A DNA stretch of 64,000 bases from Calditrichota bacterium (GTDB lineage Bacteria > Zhuqueibacterota > Zhuqueibacteria > Zhuqueibacterales > Geothermadaptataceae). Positions 29,684 through 38,586 of this stretch are shown here, one piece after another. The stretch is from assembly GCA_008501765.1 (NCBI GenBank), contig QQUE01000015.1, positions 1 to 64,000 on the forward strand, in the 5' to 3' direction. The notes beneath the pieces were generated by a model. The model was given only the letters and a program-made list of their open reading frames with translations, did not search any database and had not been told where the DNA came from. The translations under genes were made by a program, and so were the position numbers. The first letter of the stretch is position 1; each line of letters opens with the position of its first letter.

Positions 29684-31663
29684 ATGTACAAAAAAATCCT
29701 ACTGTTGCTACTGATTGCTTTGAGCCCGCTTTTTGCGCAAGGGCCTGTTTTAACCCTGTCATTTCAGGGCATGACACCTCACGTTGGGCAGACACTAAAT
29801 GTGCGTATTGTGGACAAATACGATAGCCGGGAGGTAACACGGCAAACATTGCAAGAAATTCCCGGTTCGGAATTTATGATGACTTTTAACGGAATCAAAC
29901 AGGGCGGCAGCTATACAATCGACTTCTATTCTGACCATAATGGCAACGGCCGTTATGATGATCCCCCGTCCGACCATGCATGGCGCGTGGCAGTCGATGC
30001 TGTTCAGGGTGACACAACTGTTACCTTTTCTCATAATACCAATTTTACACCACTTAATTGGCCGCACGCAGTGCATCTCGATTTTCAATCGATGAATCCG
30101 CATGTCGGCCAGCAGTTGGAAGTGCGGCTGGTAGATAAAAAAACCATGTTGGAAATAAGCCGCGATTCGTTAACTGCTATCCCATCCGCAGCTTTTGAAA
30201 TGATTCTGCCCGGTATCCAAAGTGATAAAAGCTACTTTATCGATTTCTATTCAGATCACAATGGCAACAAACTATACGATGCTCCACCGGCGGATCATGC
30301 CTGGCGTCTTGAATTGGAAAAACCGGCAAGTGATACAACTCTGGTTTTCTCGCACAATACCAGTTTTGTCGATATCCAATGGCCCTATTTGCTCTCTTTG
30401 CAGCTAAGCGGTATGACGCCGCACGTAGGCAAAGGATTTCATATCCGGGCGATCGATTTACTGAGCCGCAAGGAAATTGGCCGGACTGAAATCGCAGCAA
30501 TCCCTCAGTCTGATTTCGAAATCAGTGTCAGTGGCTCGCAAGCTTCAGGGAAATATCGCCTGGAATTTTTTGCCGACCACAATAGCAATGGTTTGTACGA
30601 CAACCCACCAAGCGACCACACATGGAGCCTCGATCTTGAAGCCGTTGCAGGAAATGCGGCAGCAGCCTTTCAACACAATATTAATTTCGCACTGCTCGAT
30701 TGGAATTACCGGCTCTTTCTTGAACTGCGCGACATGACGCCGCACCTCAATAAATTGCTGGAAGCACGCGTCGTCGATAAAGCAACCGGTATCGAGGTTG
30801 GTCGCAAGCGTCTTGGCGCAATTTACGATAATGAGATTACCCTGATAATACCCGGAATTCAGCTTGATACAGATTATGATGTAGACTTTTACGCTGATCA
30901 CAATGGCAATGGTCGCTACGACGCTCCACCGACCGATCACGCCTGGCGTGAAACCTATAATGCCGGTGATGATGGTGATAACGATCTGAGTTTTTCCCAC
31001 AATACCAATTTTGTCGATATATCCTGGCGTTATAACTTTATGCTCAATCTCACAAATATGGTGCCGCATCTCGGCCAATATTTTGAAGTGCGATTGATCG
31101 ATGCAGCCGCGCAGCAGGAAGTCGGACGCATCGCTGTCGATGCCATTCCAGCGGCAGACTTCACTGTTTCGATCGGTGGATTGGAGCCGGGCAAAGAATA
31201 CAATGCCGATTTCTTTTCCGATCACAATGGGAATGGCGCTTATGATGCACCTCCGGTTGATCACGCCTGGCGTGAGATATTCACGGCAGCCAATTCGGAC
31301 ACGATAATTGATTTCACCCACAATACAAACTTCGTCGATATCGATTTGTCTACCGGCATCAGTGGCGAGGCCGTAAGCGTTGTCGGTGAATTTCGATTAT
31401 TTGACAGCTACCCCAATCCGTTTAATCCAAGCACAACCATCAGTTTTAATCTGCCCCAGGCAGCTTTTGTTGAGCTAACGATTTACAACATTCAGGGACA
31501 AAAGGTCCGTACATTAGTGCAACAACAACTTACATCGGGCGGGCATCGCTTTTTATGGGATGGATTAAATGAAAATGGTCAGAAAGTCAGCAGCGGTGTT
31601 TACCACTACCGACTTGCAGCCGGAGTTTTTCACGATGTCAAGCAAATGACACTGATAAAATAA
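29684..31663 (+). CDS. T9SS-exported protein with five His/Asp-rich repeats
   Basis: A 659-aa secreted protein with signal peptide MYKKILLLLLIALSPLFAQG. Five tandem repeats of about 110 aa span roughly residues 22-560. Each carries the same landmarks: an M(T/N/V)PH(V/L)G-like start, a DHNGNGRYD-type loop resembling a calcium-binding DxNxNGxxD loop, PP(S/A/T/V)DHAW, and (F/S)HNTNF. A T9SS type A sorting domain follows (YPNPFNPSTTISF to VKQMTLIK). The conserved His and Asp in every repeat suggest metal binding, but this is inference. AACTGGAGAG lies just before the ATG. It should be processed by a PorU sortase. Confidence 0.8.
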   Translation: MYKKILLLLLIALSPLFAQGPVLTLSFQGMTPHVGQTLNVRIVDKYDSREVTRQTLQEIPGSEFMMTFNGIKQGGSYTIDFYSDHNGNGRYDDPPSDHAWRVAVDAVQGDTTVTFSHNTNFTPLNWPHAVHLDFQSMNPHVGQQLEVRLVDKKTMLEISRDSLTAIPSAAFEMILPGIQSDKSYFIDFYSDHNGNKLYDAPPADHAWRLELEKPASDTTLVFSHNTSFVDIQWPYLLSLQLSGMTPHVGKGFHIRAIDLLSRKEIGRTEIAAIPQSDFEISVSGSQASGKYRLEFFADHNSNGLYDNPPSDHTWSLDLEAVAGNAAAAFQHNINFALLDWNYRLFLELRDMTPHLNKLLEARVVDKATGIEVGRKRLGAIYDNEITLIIPGIQLDTDYDVDFYADHNGNGRYDAPPTDHAWRETYNAGDDGDNDLSFSHNTNFVDISWRYNFMLNLTNMVPHLGQYFEVRLIDAAAQQEVGRIAVDAIPAADFTVSIGGLEPGKEYNADFFSDHNGNGAYDAPPVDHAWREIFTAANSDTIIDFTHNTNFVDIDLSTGISGEAVSVVGEFRLFDSYPNPFNPSTTISFNLPQAAFVELTIYNIQGQKVRTLVQQQLTSGGHRFLWDGLNENGQKVSSGVYHYRLAAGVFHDVKQMTLIK

Positions 31664-31833
31664 AAGCGCCGGTGAAACTGAGATAGAGCTATTGGAAACA
31701 TAGTAAATTGAATCTCACTGGATAACAATTACGCTGTTTCCGCTCTAATCCAAACATCTGTAATTCAATTGGCCATGGACTATTCTGTGGCCTTTTTACG
31801 CTATTTTAATTCACGTTACCACCGGGAGACGCA

Positions 31834-32412
31834 ATGCGATTTCATAGTTTAAAATTAGTTATCATACTGCTATTTTCCGCAAGCCTGCATGCTGGTGAGT
31901 GGCAGGTAGATAAAAAAGCAAATAATTCCGTCATCTTTTCATCGACAACAACCCTTCTCGATTTTCAGGGAAAAACGAGTGCAATCGATGGTTATTATTA
32001 TAATGAGGGGGATTCACTTTTTGGTGAAAAGAACGAGCTCTATTTTGAAGTTCAGTTAGCGACATTCGATACCGGCAATGGCAAACGTGATCGCGACATG
32101 CGTGAGGACGTCCTGGAAACGGACAAACATCCCTTGTCTTTCTTCAAAGGCACAATTTCAAAAGTGCATCAAGCAGAAGAGGGGTACACCGTCACCGCTG
32201 TTGGCGATTTGTCTTTGCACGGCATTGTTCAAAAAATGGCAATAATTGCACAGGTGGTGGAAATGGACAATGGAATCAAAATCAGCAGTGCATTCAGTTT
32301 CCTTTTAAAAGATTTTAAAATTGCTGCGCCCAGCTTGCTCGCATTTGTAAAAGTAGCTGAAAAAATAGAAATAGAAGTCAACTTTGAATTGAAAATAATG
32401 GACAAAAAATAG
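31834..32412 (+). CDS. YceI-family periplasmic protein
   Basis: A 192-aa protein with signal peptide (MRFHSLKLVIILLFSASLHA) and the YceI lipocalin-like beta-barrel pattern: WQVDKKANNSVIFSSTTTL, then a region with RDRDMREDVLETDKHP and the strand pair GDLSLHGIVQKM. YceI proteins bind isoprenoid-type lipids; the role here is not known. GGGAG lies before the ATG and the DUF5777-like gene follows after 8 nt, indicating co-transcription. Confidence 0.88.
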   Translation: MRFHSLKLVIILLFSASLHAGEWQVDKKANNSVIFSSTTTLLDFQGKTSAIDGYYYNEGDSLFGEKNELYFEVQLATFDTGNGKRDRDMREDVLETDKHPLSFFKGTISKVHQAEEGYTVTAVGDLSLHGIVQKMAIIAQVVEMDNGIKISSAFSFLLKDFKIAAPSLLAFVKVAEKIEIEVNFELKIMDKK

Positions 32413-32420
32413 GTATAAGA

Positions 32421-33308
32421 ATGAAAAGATTGTCTTCCATCCTCCTCCTTTTTCTGCCCGGACTGTTGTTAGCCCAGCCGTCGTGGAAACGGACAACCCT
32501 TGCTACACCCGCGGAAGTTGAGCTCTTTCACATTTCGCAAACGGCTAATTTGCCAACGACTGAGACCTTGAGAAAAGGCGGGTTCATGTACGAAATTTCA
32601 CATCGCTTCGGTCCTGTCTCTTCTGGTTATTCCAGTCTTTATGGATTGGATGGCCCTGTAAACATGCGCACCGCACTGAGCTACGGCCTGAGTAATCATC
32701 TAATGTTCACAATTGGACGCAGCACTGTACAGGATAATCTCGACTTGCGTCTGAAATACAAATTTCTGCAATTTTCCAATAAGTCCGTGCCCTCCGTTAT
32801 CGCTGTGCAGGCTGGCATGGCTTTCAATACCGAAGCCTACGCAGGCCTGGATAAGCGTAGCGCTTTTGACGGTAATAGTACCCAGTTCTACGGCCAATTG
32901 ATTTACAATGCAATGCTCTGGGATAAAAAATTCGGTTTCGGCGCAGTACCCTCACTTGTTTACAATAGTTTCATTTATGCCAACAATTATAGAGCAAATA
33001 CAAAATACAGCTTATCATTGCCGGTTTACGCCCAGTGGTATATCAACCGTATGTGGAGTTTTTTTGGTGAGTTCACGCCAGTAGTCAAGGGCTGGGAGGG
33101 AAACATTTTTTATACTGCCGATGAAAATAGCCGATCGTACAAGTCACTTGGATTCGGTGTCGCGATAGAGACTGGTGGCCACGTCTTTTATCTTTTCACT
33201 ACCAACAGTGGCCGTTTAAATCCGACACAATTTCTCCTCGGTGCAGACTCTTCTTTTGAAGAAAAAGACAGCTGGCGGCTGGCCTTCAGTATCACCCGTG
33301 AATTGTAG
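32421..33308 (+). CDS. DUF5777-like outer-membrane beta-barrel protein
   Basis: A 295-aa protein with signal peptide MKRLSSILLLFLPGLLLAQ, then the pattern ETLRKGGFMYEISHRFG and a predicted barrel. The sequence resembles the DUF5777 family, a beta-barrel family common in Bacteroidota-related lineages. It ends the block that contains the cytochrome lipoprotein, the repeat protein and YceI, and is followed by a large foldback that may end the transcript. Confidence 0.72.
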   Translation: MKRLSSILLLFLPGLLLAQPSWKRTTLATPAEVELFHISQTANLPTTETLRKGGFMYEISHRFGPVSSGYSSLYGLDGPVNMRTALSYGLSNHLMFTIGRSTVQDNLDLRLKYKFLQFSNKSVPSVIAVQAGMAFNTEAYAGLDKRSAFDGNSTQFYGQLIYNAMLWDKKFGFGAVPSLVYNSFIYANNYRANTKYSLSLPVYAQWYINRMWSFFGEFTPVVKGWEGNIFYTADENSRSYKSLGFGVAIETGGHVFYLFTTNSGRLNPTQFLLGADSSFEEKDSWRLAFSITREL

Positions 33309-33337
33309 AAAGATAACATAAAAATGTAAGCCAAAGA

Positions 33338-33424
33338 CTCACCCCAGCTCCATCCCAGGCTCTGCCTGCGGATGGAGCTGGGGTGAGCCTGGGATGGAGA
33401 TAGAGGCAGAGTCTGGGACGGAGC
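33338..33424. repeat. Foldback element with two alternative pairings
   Basis: CTCACCCCAGCTCCATCC (33338-33355) pairs perfectly over 18 bp with 33370-33387. The overlapping arm 33346-33367 can instead pair with 33403-33424 (AGGCAGAGTCTGGGACGGAGCT reduced here to its core GGCAGAGTCTGGGACGGAG), with two mismatches over 22 bp. The two hairpins exclude each other. No T-tract follows. Confidence 0.7.
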
Positions 33425-33552
33425 TCCCTTGAAGGTGAAAAGATAAATCATCTGCCTTCGTTTTGCGTGCACGGCATAGCAATCAGATCATGGGAGAAGA
33501 TGTTCTGTGACTGTCTTTGCAGGTCGCGGATTTTGTGGATTTAAAAAAAGTC

Positions 33553-33604
33553 TTGACATTAGCACGAATCTGTTTATTTTTAACATCAATACTACATTGT
33601 AACA
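33553..33604 (+). promoter_or_regulatory. Promoter and BlaI-type operator-like dyad
   Basis: TTGACA (33553-33558) and TATTTT (33575-33580) are 16 bp apart. Just downstream, TACTACATTGTA (33590-33601) contains TACA and TGTA half-sites separated by one base, close to the TACA/TGTA dyads bound by BlaI/MecI/CopY repressors. Its position over the start of transcription suits autorepression by the adjacent gene. Confidence 0.5.
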
Positions 33605-33632
33605 GATGATTTGTTTTGTAAAAGGATTTCAA

Positions 33633-34019
33633 ATGAAGAAAAAATCCATCCCCGATCTCTCGCGGGCCGAATACGACATCCTCAATATTTTATGGCGTGA
33701 AGGGCGGCAGAGCGTACGGGAAGTGCACGATCACCTGACCGAAGTTTATTCCTGGGCTTATTCGACAACGAAAACCACCATGGACCGCATGGCGCAAAAA
33801 GGACTGCTCGAACGGGAAAGTTTTCACGGCGTATTTCTCTACGTGCCACAAATTTCAAAACCCGCAGGCATGGCGAAGTGGGTGCGTTTTTTTGCTGACC
33901 GCGTATTGCAAATGGAAATGGGCGCCGTCATGTCGATGTTCGCGCACAGCAACTCGCTCACACCGGCTGAAATAGTGGAACTGCAAAAATTATTAGACTC
34001 CGAAGCAGATAAAGGATAA
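33633..34019 (+). CDS. BlaI/MecI/CopY-family transcriptional repressor
   Basis: Winged-helix repressor of about 128 aa. The family opening LSRAEYDILNILWREGRQSVREV and the recognition helix region WAYSTTKTTMDRMAQKGLLERE are evident, followed by a dimerisation tail. The start is at ATG 33633 with AAGGA 6 nt upstream; a frame from 33606 adds nine residues without support. It is followed after 3 nt by the M56 protease gene, the classic pairing in which the membrane protease causes repressor cleavage and derepression. Confidence 0.92.
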   Translation: MKKKSIPDLSRAEYDILNILWREGRQSVREVHDHLTEVYSWAYSTTKTTMDRMAQKGLLERESFHGVFLYVPQISKPAGMAKWVRFFADRVLQMEMGAVMSMFAHSNSLTPAEIVELQKLLDSEADKG

Positions 34020-34022
34020 ATC

Positions 34023-36041
34023 ATGCCTGAAATCTTTCAATTTTTTTATCAACCGGCAAATGCTTTCATCGATTTTATGCGAACGGAGCTCATTTATTCG
34101 GCTGTTATTTTTGCCATCGTCTTCGTTGTCACCCGATTTACCCGTACATTTTCGCCTGCTTTAAATTTTATGTTGTGGCTGCTGGTTTTTATCAGACTCA
34201 TTCTGCCGACAAATTTTTCACTGCCCATAAGCGCGTGGCAATTCCTGCCAGACTTCAAAGGCAAAGTTCTGAGCGAACTCAGCGCGCCGCAAATTGAGAA
34301 TCTAATAACAAACCCGGGATTTTCCGAAAATGTCATCGAAAGCGGAGCAGCCGTCGTAAATCTGGATAACACAGAAAGTGCCGCAAATCAGGCTGTGCCA
34401 TCTCAAGAATCTTCAACAAAATGGCCTGTAATTGTCTTTCTCGCCTGGCTTGCAGGTGTATCGTTTCTGGTTTTCTTTTATATCCGAGAATTATTTTTAT
34501 TCCACAATCGGACACGGCGGGCACAGCCAATTACAGATTCTAATCTGCTTGAGTACCGCGACTACTGGCAAAACCGAACCGGTGTCACGCGCCCTGTGCA
34601 GCTCAAATCTTCCGACGCTTTCCTCTCTCCTTTTACGCTGGGAATCTTCCGCCCGGTCATTTTCCTGCCGCGGCAGTTGCTTGCAGAAGCAAATTTAGCC
34701 ACTTTGAATACAATCATCGCCCACGAAATGGTGCATATTCAACGTTTTGATGATTTATGGCTGAAACTGCAAAATTTAATTCAGATTCTGTATTTTTTCA
34801 ATCCCCTGGTCTGGTTTGCAGCAGCCGAGCTCAACCAGGAGCGTGAACGATTGTGCGACAACCGCGTGCTGGCCGAAGGCAGTATTTCACGCACAACTTA
34901 CGGTGAAAGCATGCTGCGAGTTCTCAAACTTAATTTGTTCGGCTTCGATGGCGTGGCGCTTCTGCCCGGGTTTGGCAGCGAAAAAAAACGCTTCGCTTCC
35001 CGATTGCAATCAATACTCAAAAATCAGAAACAAGCGAGGATTTCAATGATTTCAATAATTCTGATATTTCTTGGCAGCAGTACATTTCTTCTCCCGATGG
35101 CCAATTATGAAAAGCCGGCAAAAGCAGGCTCTATAGCAGGAATTACGGAAGAAAAAACAGGCGCCGTTTTGCAAAGCACTGCATTGAATTTTCACGATCC
35201 ACTGCAAGGTGTAGGTTTTATCACCGCCCGCTACGGTAAAATGAAAACGCCATTCTCCGATGCAGCAACATTCCACACAGCAACGGATATCAAGGCAAAA
35301 ATGCACACGCCAGTTTTTGCAGCGGAAGCGGGAATTGTAACCAAAGCGAGAACGGACTATGTGATTGACAAAGGGTTTGGCCGTCTTGTTGAAATACAAC
35401 ACGCAAATGGATTTGTAAGCCGATATGCCCACTTGAAAAAAGTACTGATTGAGGTGGGACAAGAGGTAAAAGCCGGGACTCAAATCGGCTCTGTCGGTAC
35501 CACAGGCAAATCGACCGGCCCACATTTGCATTTTGAAATTCTAAAAAGCAGCGATAATCTAAATCCGGAATTATATGTTGGATTCAATCAGGAATTAAGT
35601 AAAAAAGCCCAAAAACAATTTGTGATTCGAAAGAAATCCAAAATCAGTTTTGCACAACCAGTGCAAGGCCGAATTACAAGTAATTTTGGCGAAAGAAGGG
35701 ATCCATTCACAAAAGAGAATCGCAAACACCGCGGGCTAGATGTTGCCCAAAAGCATGGTACGCCTATTCTCGCCACGGCGGCTGGCAGAATTAGCAACAT
35801 CGTTTTGGATAATTCGGATAGTAACAAACATGGGCATTTTGTTGAAATCATCCACGCGAACGGATTCCTCAGCCGTTACACACATATGGACCAGATCAGC
35901 GTTAAACCAAATCAAGAGGTAAAATCGGGGGAAATAATCGGCACAGTCGGCAATACAGGACTGTCGACAGGGGCTCACGTACATTTTGAAATTGAGCTTG
36001 ATGGCGCGTTTGTAAATCCGATGGAATTTATTAACAATTAA
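34023..36041 (+). CDS. M56 (BlaR1-like) membrane protease with two C-terminal M23 endopeptidase domains
   Basis: A 672-aa inner-membrane protein. Helices lie near residues 23-40, 45-62 and 134-155. The zinc protease motif HEMVH (234-238), with ELNQERERLCD as the downstream ligand segment, faces the cytoplasm in BlaR1-type proteins. A further helix (341-358) leads to the periplasmic part, which in BlaR1 is a beta-lactam sensor. Here it is two tandem M23/LytM-type domains with complete ligand sets: His418-x3-Asp422, His470, His501-x-His503; and His569-x3-Asp573, His621, His652-x-His654. It likely senses or cuts peptidoglycan and relieves repression by the upstream BlaI-type protein. Combined M23/M56 architectures are known in related bacteria, but their function is poorly described. 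Confidence 0.88.
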   Translation: MPEIFQFFYQPANAFIDFMRTELIYSAVIFAIVFVVTRFTRTFSPALNFMLWLLVFIRLILPTNFSLPISAWQFLPDFKGKVLSELSAPQIENLITNPGFSENVIESGAAVVNLDNTESAANQAVPSQESSTKWPVIVFLAWLAGVSFLVFFYIRELFLFHNRTRRAQPITDSNLLEYRDYWQNRTGVTRPVQLKSSDAFLSPFTLGIFRPVIFLPRQLLAEANLATLNTIIAHEMVHIQRFDDLWLKLQNLIQILYFFNPLVWFAAAELNQERERLCDNRVLAEGSISRTTYGESMLRVLKLNLFGFDGVALLPGFGSEKKRFASRLQSILKNQKQARISMISIILIFLGSSTFLLPMANYEKPAKAGSIAGITEEKTGAVLQSTALNFHDPLQGVGFITARYGKMKTPFSDAATFHTATDIKAKMHTPVFAAEAGIVTKARTDYVIDKGFGRLVEIQHANGFVSRYAHLKKVLIEVGQEVKAGTQIGSVGTTGKSTGPHLHFEILKSSDNLNPELYVGFNQELSKKAQKQFVIRKKSKISFAQPVQGRITSNFGERRDPFTKENRKHRGLDVAQKHGTPILATAAGRISNIVLDNSDSNKHGHFVEIIHANGFLSRYTHMDQISVKPNQEVKSGEIIGTVGNTGLSTGAHVHFEIELDGAFVNPMEFINN

Positions 36042-36377
36042 TCAATTCAACTTGATAGATTTTTACATGAAAAGTGAATAATAATAGAGAGATAGAATAA
36101 TCAGGAAAAAGAGTGTGTGTTTTCCTATTCGATTTGATAAAAAAAGCCCCGAATATCGGGGCTTTTTTGTTTACCAGATTCAAATGCACAACCAAACCTA
36201 TGATAAAATATCACCTGTAAAATTTTTAAAAATTATCCAGATTCTGGCCAATCCCAAAATCCTTCCACATTTTTAAAGTTAAGCCTGGTTAAAATTGCTG
36301 CAAAATAATTCCTCCGCCTGTATATTTTTAAGACATCATAACACGTGCGCGAATATAAAGAATCAGAGGAGAAGTTG
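36042..36377. other. Intergenic region with terminator
   Basis: It contains the strong terminator at 36139-36169. The remaining sequence before the CBM9-like gene holds no recognised gene; GTG at 36345 opens the frame of that gene, but the supported start is 36378. Confidence 0.5.
36139..36169 (+). terminator. Rho-independent terminator after the M56 protease gene
   Basis: AGCCCCGA and TCGGGGCT form a perfect 8-bp GC-rich stem with a 3-nt loop, flanked by A and T runs, about 100 nt after the protease stop codon. The symmetrical A/T runs make it potentially bidirectional. Confidence 0.9.
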
Positions 36378-38351
36378 ATGAGAGTCGTTAGGACATTTTT
36401 AATTTTTTCAATTCAATTTATAATATCACAGGCTCTTTGGGGTCAAAACTGGGTTGTCGAAGATTTCGAAATCCAGACGAACGGACTCGGAGATTACGCA
36501 GGATTGTGGGGATCCGCCAACGTCGCAACGCGCTGGGCTTTTGACCCATCTGGCTCGTCAACCGGCGTTATGGAGATGGTTTGCAACACCGGTGGCGACA
36601 AAAATTTGAATGCAGCATTTGGAACAGAATACATTAATATTATTGTGGCTGGAGATACAGCGACCGACTGGAGCATCGATGTTTGGGTTCCGAATGATTT
36701 TCCTACAGATGGCTTTTTAAAAATTTTTGGTCAGAGCCAAGCAACAGCACGCCTGGAATCAAAAATTGTTCAAACCACAGACTTGAGCATCGGTGGCTGG
36801 ACAACTATCAGTTTTGACATCGCCAAACAAGTAAATACTTTTGAAAATTTCGATATCTCCAAGGGTCTGACCATTGGAGTTGAGTTCAATTTTAAATACG
36901 GGACGATCTGGAACGGCTCAGTCTACGGCGATAATGTGACCCTGGTGGGGCTGCACGATCCAATGGCCGGTTTCGAGTTAAGGCCGCCTGTAATTGCGGT
37001 CGAACATATGCAAAATCAAGTTTCGCCCTACAATGCAGAAGAAATTATCTATCACAACAAAATTACCTGGGAAAACTTGCCCAAGGGCGGCACAGAGAAA
37101 TACCATCTGTACGCCAGCAAACAAAATCCAATTGTCAATACTTTCGCCAATGATGTCATTCAGCTTTCGCCGACCAGTGGATTTGATCGCGGAGTGCAGG
37201 AATTCAGGCATTGGCTGCATTCAAAAAACAGCGATGGCCAAACGTGGTATTATGCCATCACCGCTGCCGGCATCGATCCGGTCACCCGGGAGCACCGGGA
37301 AACTGAAGTCGGAGGCGATGGCAACGCAGGGCCGATCGCCAGCGCAACGGCGCGACCCCATGTTATCCCGCTCGTAAGTGGTTTCAATTTTAACCCCGAC
37401 GGAAATTTATCCGAATTTGTTGCCATTGGCCAGCAATATTCAGGCTCGATACTGCAAAATGAAGTAGCCGAAGGCCCGGCAGCCGAAGAGTGGAACAGCA
37501 GCTCGAACGATGCCAATTTCAGCATGTACGTTATCATGGATAACCAGCATATTTATGTCGGCGCTGAAGTTATCGACGACAACCCGAACGGGATCGGTGA
37601 CGTTTGGCTTGGGGATGCCATCGATTTATTTATTGGCTTTTTCAATCCCGATTTTATTCTTGAATACGATTCGCAGCCAACTTTTCAGGTCGGATACGCG
37701 ATAAATGCCCCAACTGCGGCAGACCGGGTACAGGTTGGTGGTTTTAGTAGAAATCAGGTTGCAAACACAAGTCACGATGTCCATTTCAAGGACAACAGCT
37801 ATGTGGTCGAGATGAAAATACCGTTTTCATCGATTGGGCCTGCGAGTCGTTTTATACCACAAGATGGTGATTTCATCCCACTACGTATTACTGTCAACGA
37901 TAATGATGGCGAAGATGACCACGGTGGCGGACGTTCGCTGATGCTGACTCACGGCGGCGGCGACACCGAAAACTGGAATGCAGCCTTGTTGCCACAAACC
38001 TGGCGCTGGCACCTGATTTCAAGCACGCCTGACAATGCTTCATCGGTTGGCAAAGAAGAAATTATTGTGCCTGAAAAATCCGGATTGCTCGGAAATTATC
38101 CCAATCCTTTCAATCCCGCGACGACAATTTCTTATGTGCTTTCTGCTGATCAAAACGTCAAAATTACAATTTATGACGCACTTGGCAGGGATATTTTCCA
38201 CCTTGTGAATGAGCAGCAATCAGCCGGGGAACATCACAAAATTTGGCGAGGTGTGGATTCAAAGGGACGGCAGGTAGCGACCGGAATTTATTTTATCCAA
38301 TTTATCACCGACGGAGTTTCTGAAGTTCGAAAAATGCTGCTGACGAAATAA
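36378..38351 (+). CDS. Secreted T9SS protein with CBM9-like domain
   Basis: About 657 aa with a signal peptide (MRVVRTFLIFSIQFIISQALWG). The N-terminal beta-sandwich region is unassigned. A segment near residues 240-330 resembles a fibronectin-type fold. A carbohydrate-binding family 9-like domain lies at about 350-560 (pattern SMYVIMDNQHIYVGAEVIDD, then GDAIDLFIGFF), and a T9SS sorting domain follows from NYPNPFNPATTISY to VRKMLLTK. No catalytic domain is recognised. AGAGGAG lies 8 nt before ATG 36378, which decides the start over an upstream GTG. It is probably a surface or extracellular polysaccharide-binding protein. Confidence 0.8.
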   Translation: MRVVRTFLIFSIQFIISQALWGQNWVVEDFEIQTNGLGDYAGLWGSANVATRWAFDPSGSSTGVMEMVCNTGGDKNLNAAFGTEYINIIVAGDTATDWSIDVWVPNDFPTDGFLKIFGQSQATARLESKIVQTTDLSIGGWTTISFDIAKQVNTFENFDISKGLTIGVEFNFKYGTIWNGSVYGDNVTLVGLHDPMAGFELRPPVIAVEHMQNQVSPYNAEEIIYHNKITWENLPKGGTEKYHLYASKQNPIVNTFANDVIQLSPTSGFDRGVQEFRHWLHSKNSDGQTWYYAITAAGIDPVTREHRETEVGGDGNAGPIASATARPHVIPLVSGFNFNPDGNLSEFVAIGQQYSGSILQNEVAEGPAAEEWNSSSNDANFSMYVIMDNQHIYVGAEVIDDNPNGIGDVWLGDAIDLFIGFFNPDFILEYDSQPTFQVGYAINAPTAADRVQVGGFSRNQVANTSHDVHFKDNSYVVEMKIPFSSIGPASRFIPQDGDFIPLRITVNDNDGEDDHGGGRSLMLTHGGGDTENWNAALLPQTWRWHLISSTPDNASSVGKEEIIVPEKSGLLGNYPNPFNPATTISYVLSADQNVKITIYDALGRDIFHLVNEQQSAGEHHKIWRGVDSKGRQVATGIYFIQFITDGVSEVRKMLLTK

Positions 38352-38427
38352 AAATACTAGCACACTTAAATTTGATTTGGAGTGCATTGCCTTTATGCAA
38401 TGCGCAGCAATCCATTTACGGATTTTT

Positions 38428-38478
38428 AAACGGCCCTGCCTGAGTAAGAATTCATCTTGCCGGTATGGCCGTTTTTTC
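38428..38478 (+). terminator. Possible terminator after the CBM9-like gene
   Basis: AAACGGCC (38428-38435) and GGCCGTTT (38467-38474) can pair across a long loop with a few inner pairs, followed by TTTTTT. The loop is long, so the call is weak. Confidence 0.35.
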
Positions 38479-38586
38479 TTTGCACGATCCCATAAAACAA
38501 TCGCAAAAATCGCTTGCCGTTTTTTCACAACATCGTATTTTATCCCAGCAGATTTATCTACATTTAAAATATTTCATACTTCACCA

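Larger units (their letters stand above)
33309..33632. other. Intergenic region with foldback repeat and blaI promoter
   Basis: No gene is seen. The left part contains the foldback at 33338-33424 and the right part contains a promoter and operator-like site for the BlaI-type repressor, both listed separately. Confidence 0.6.
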
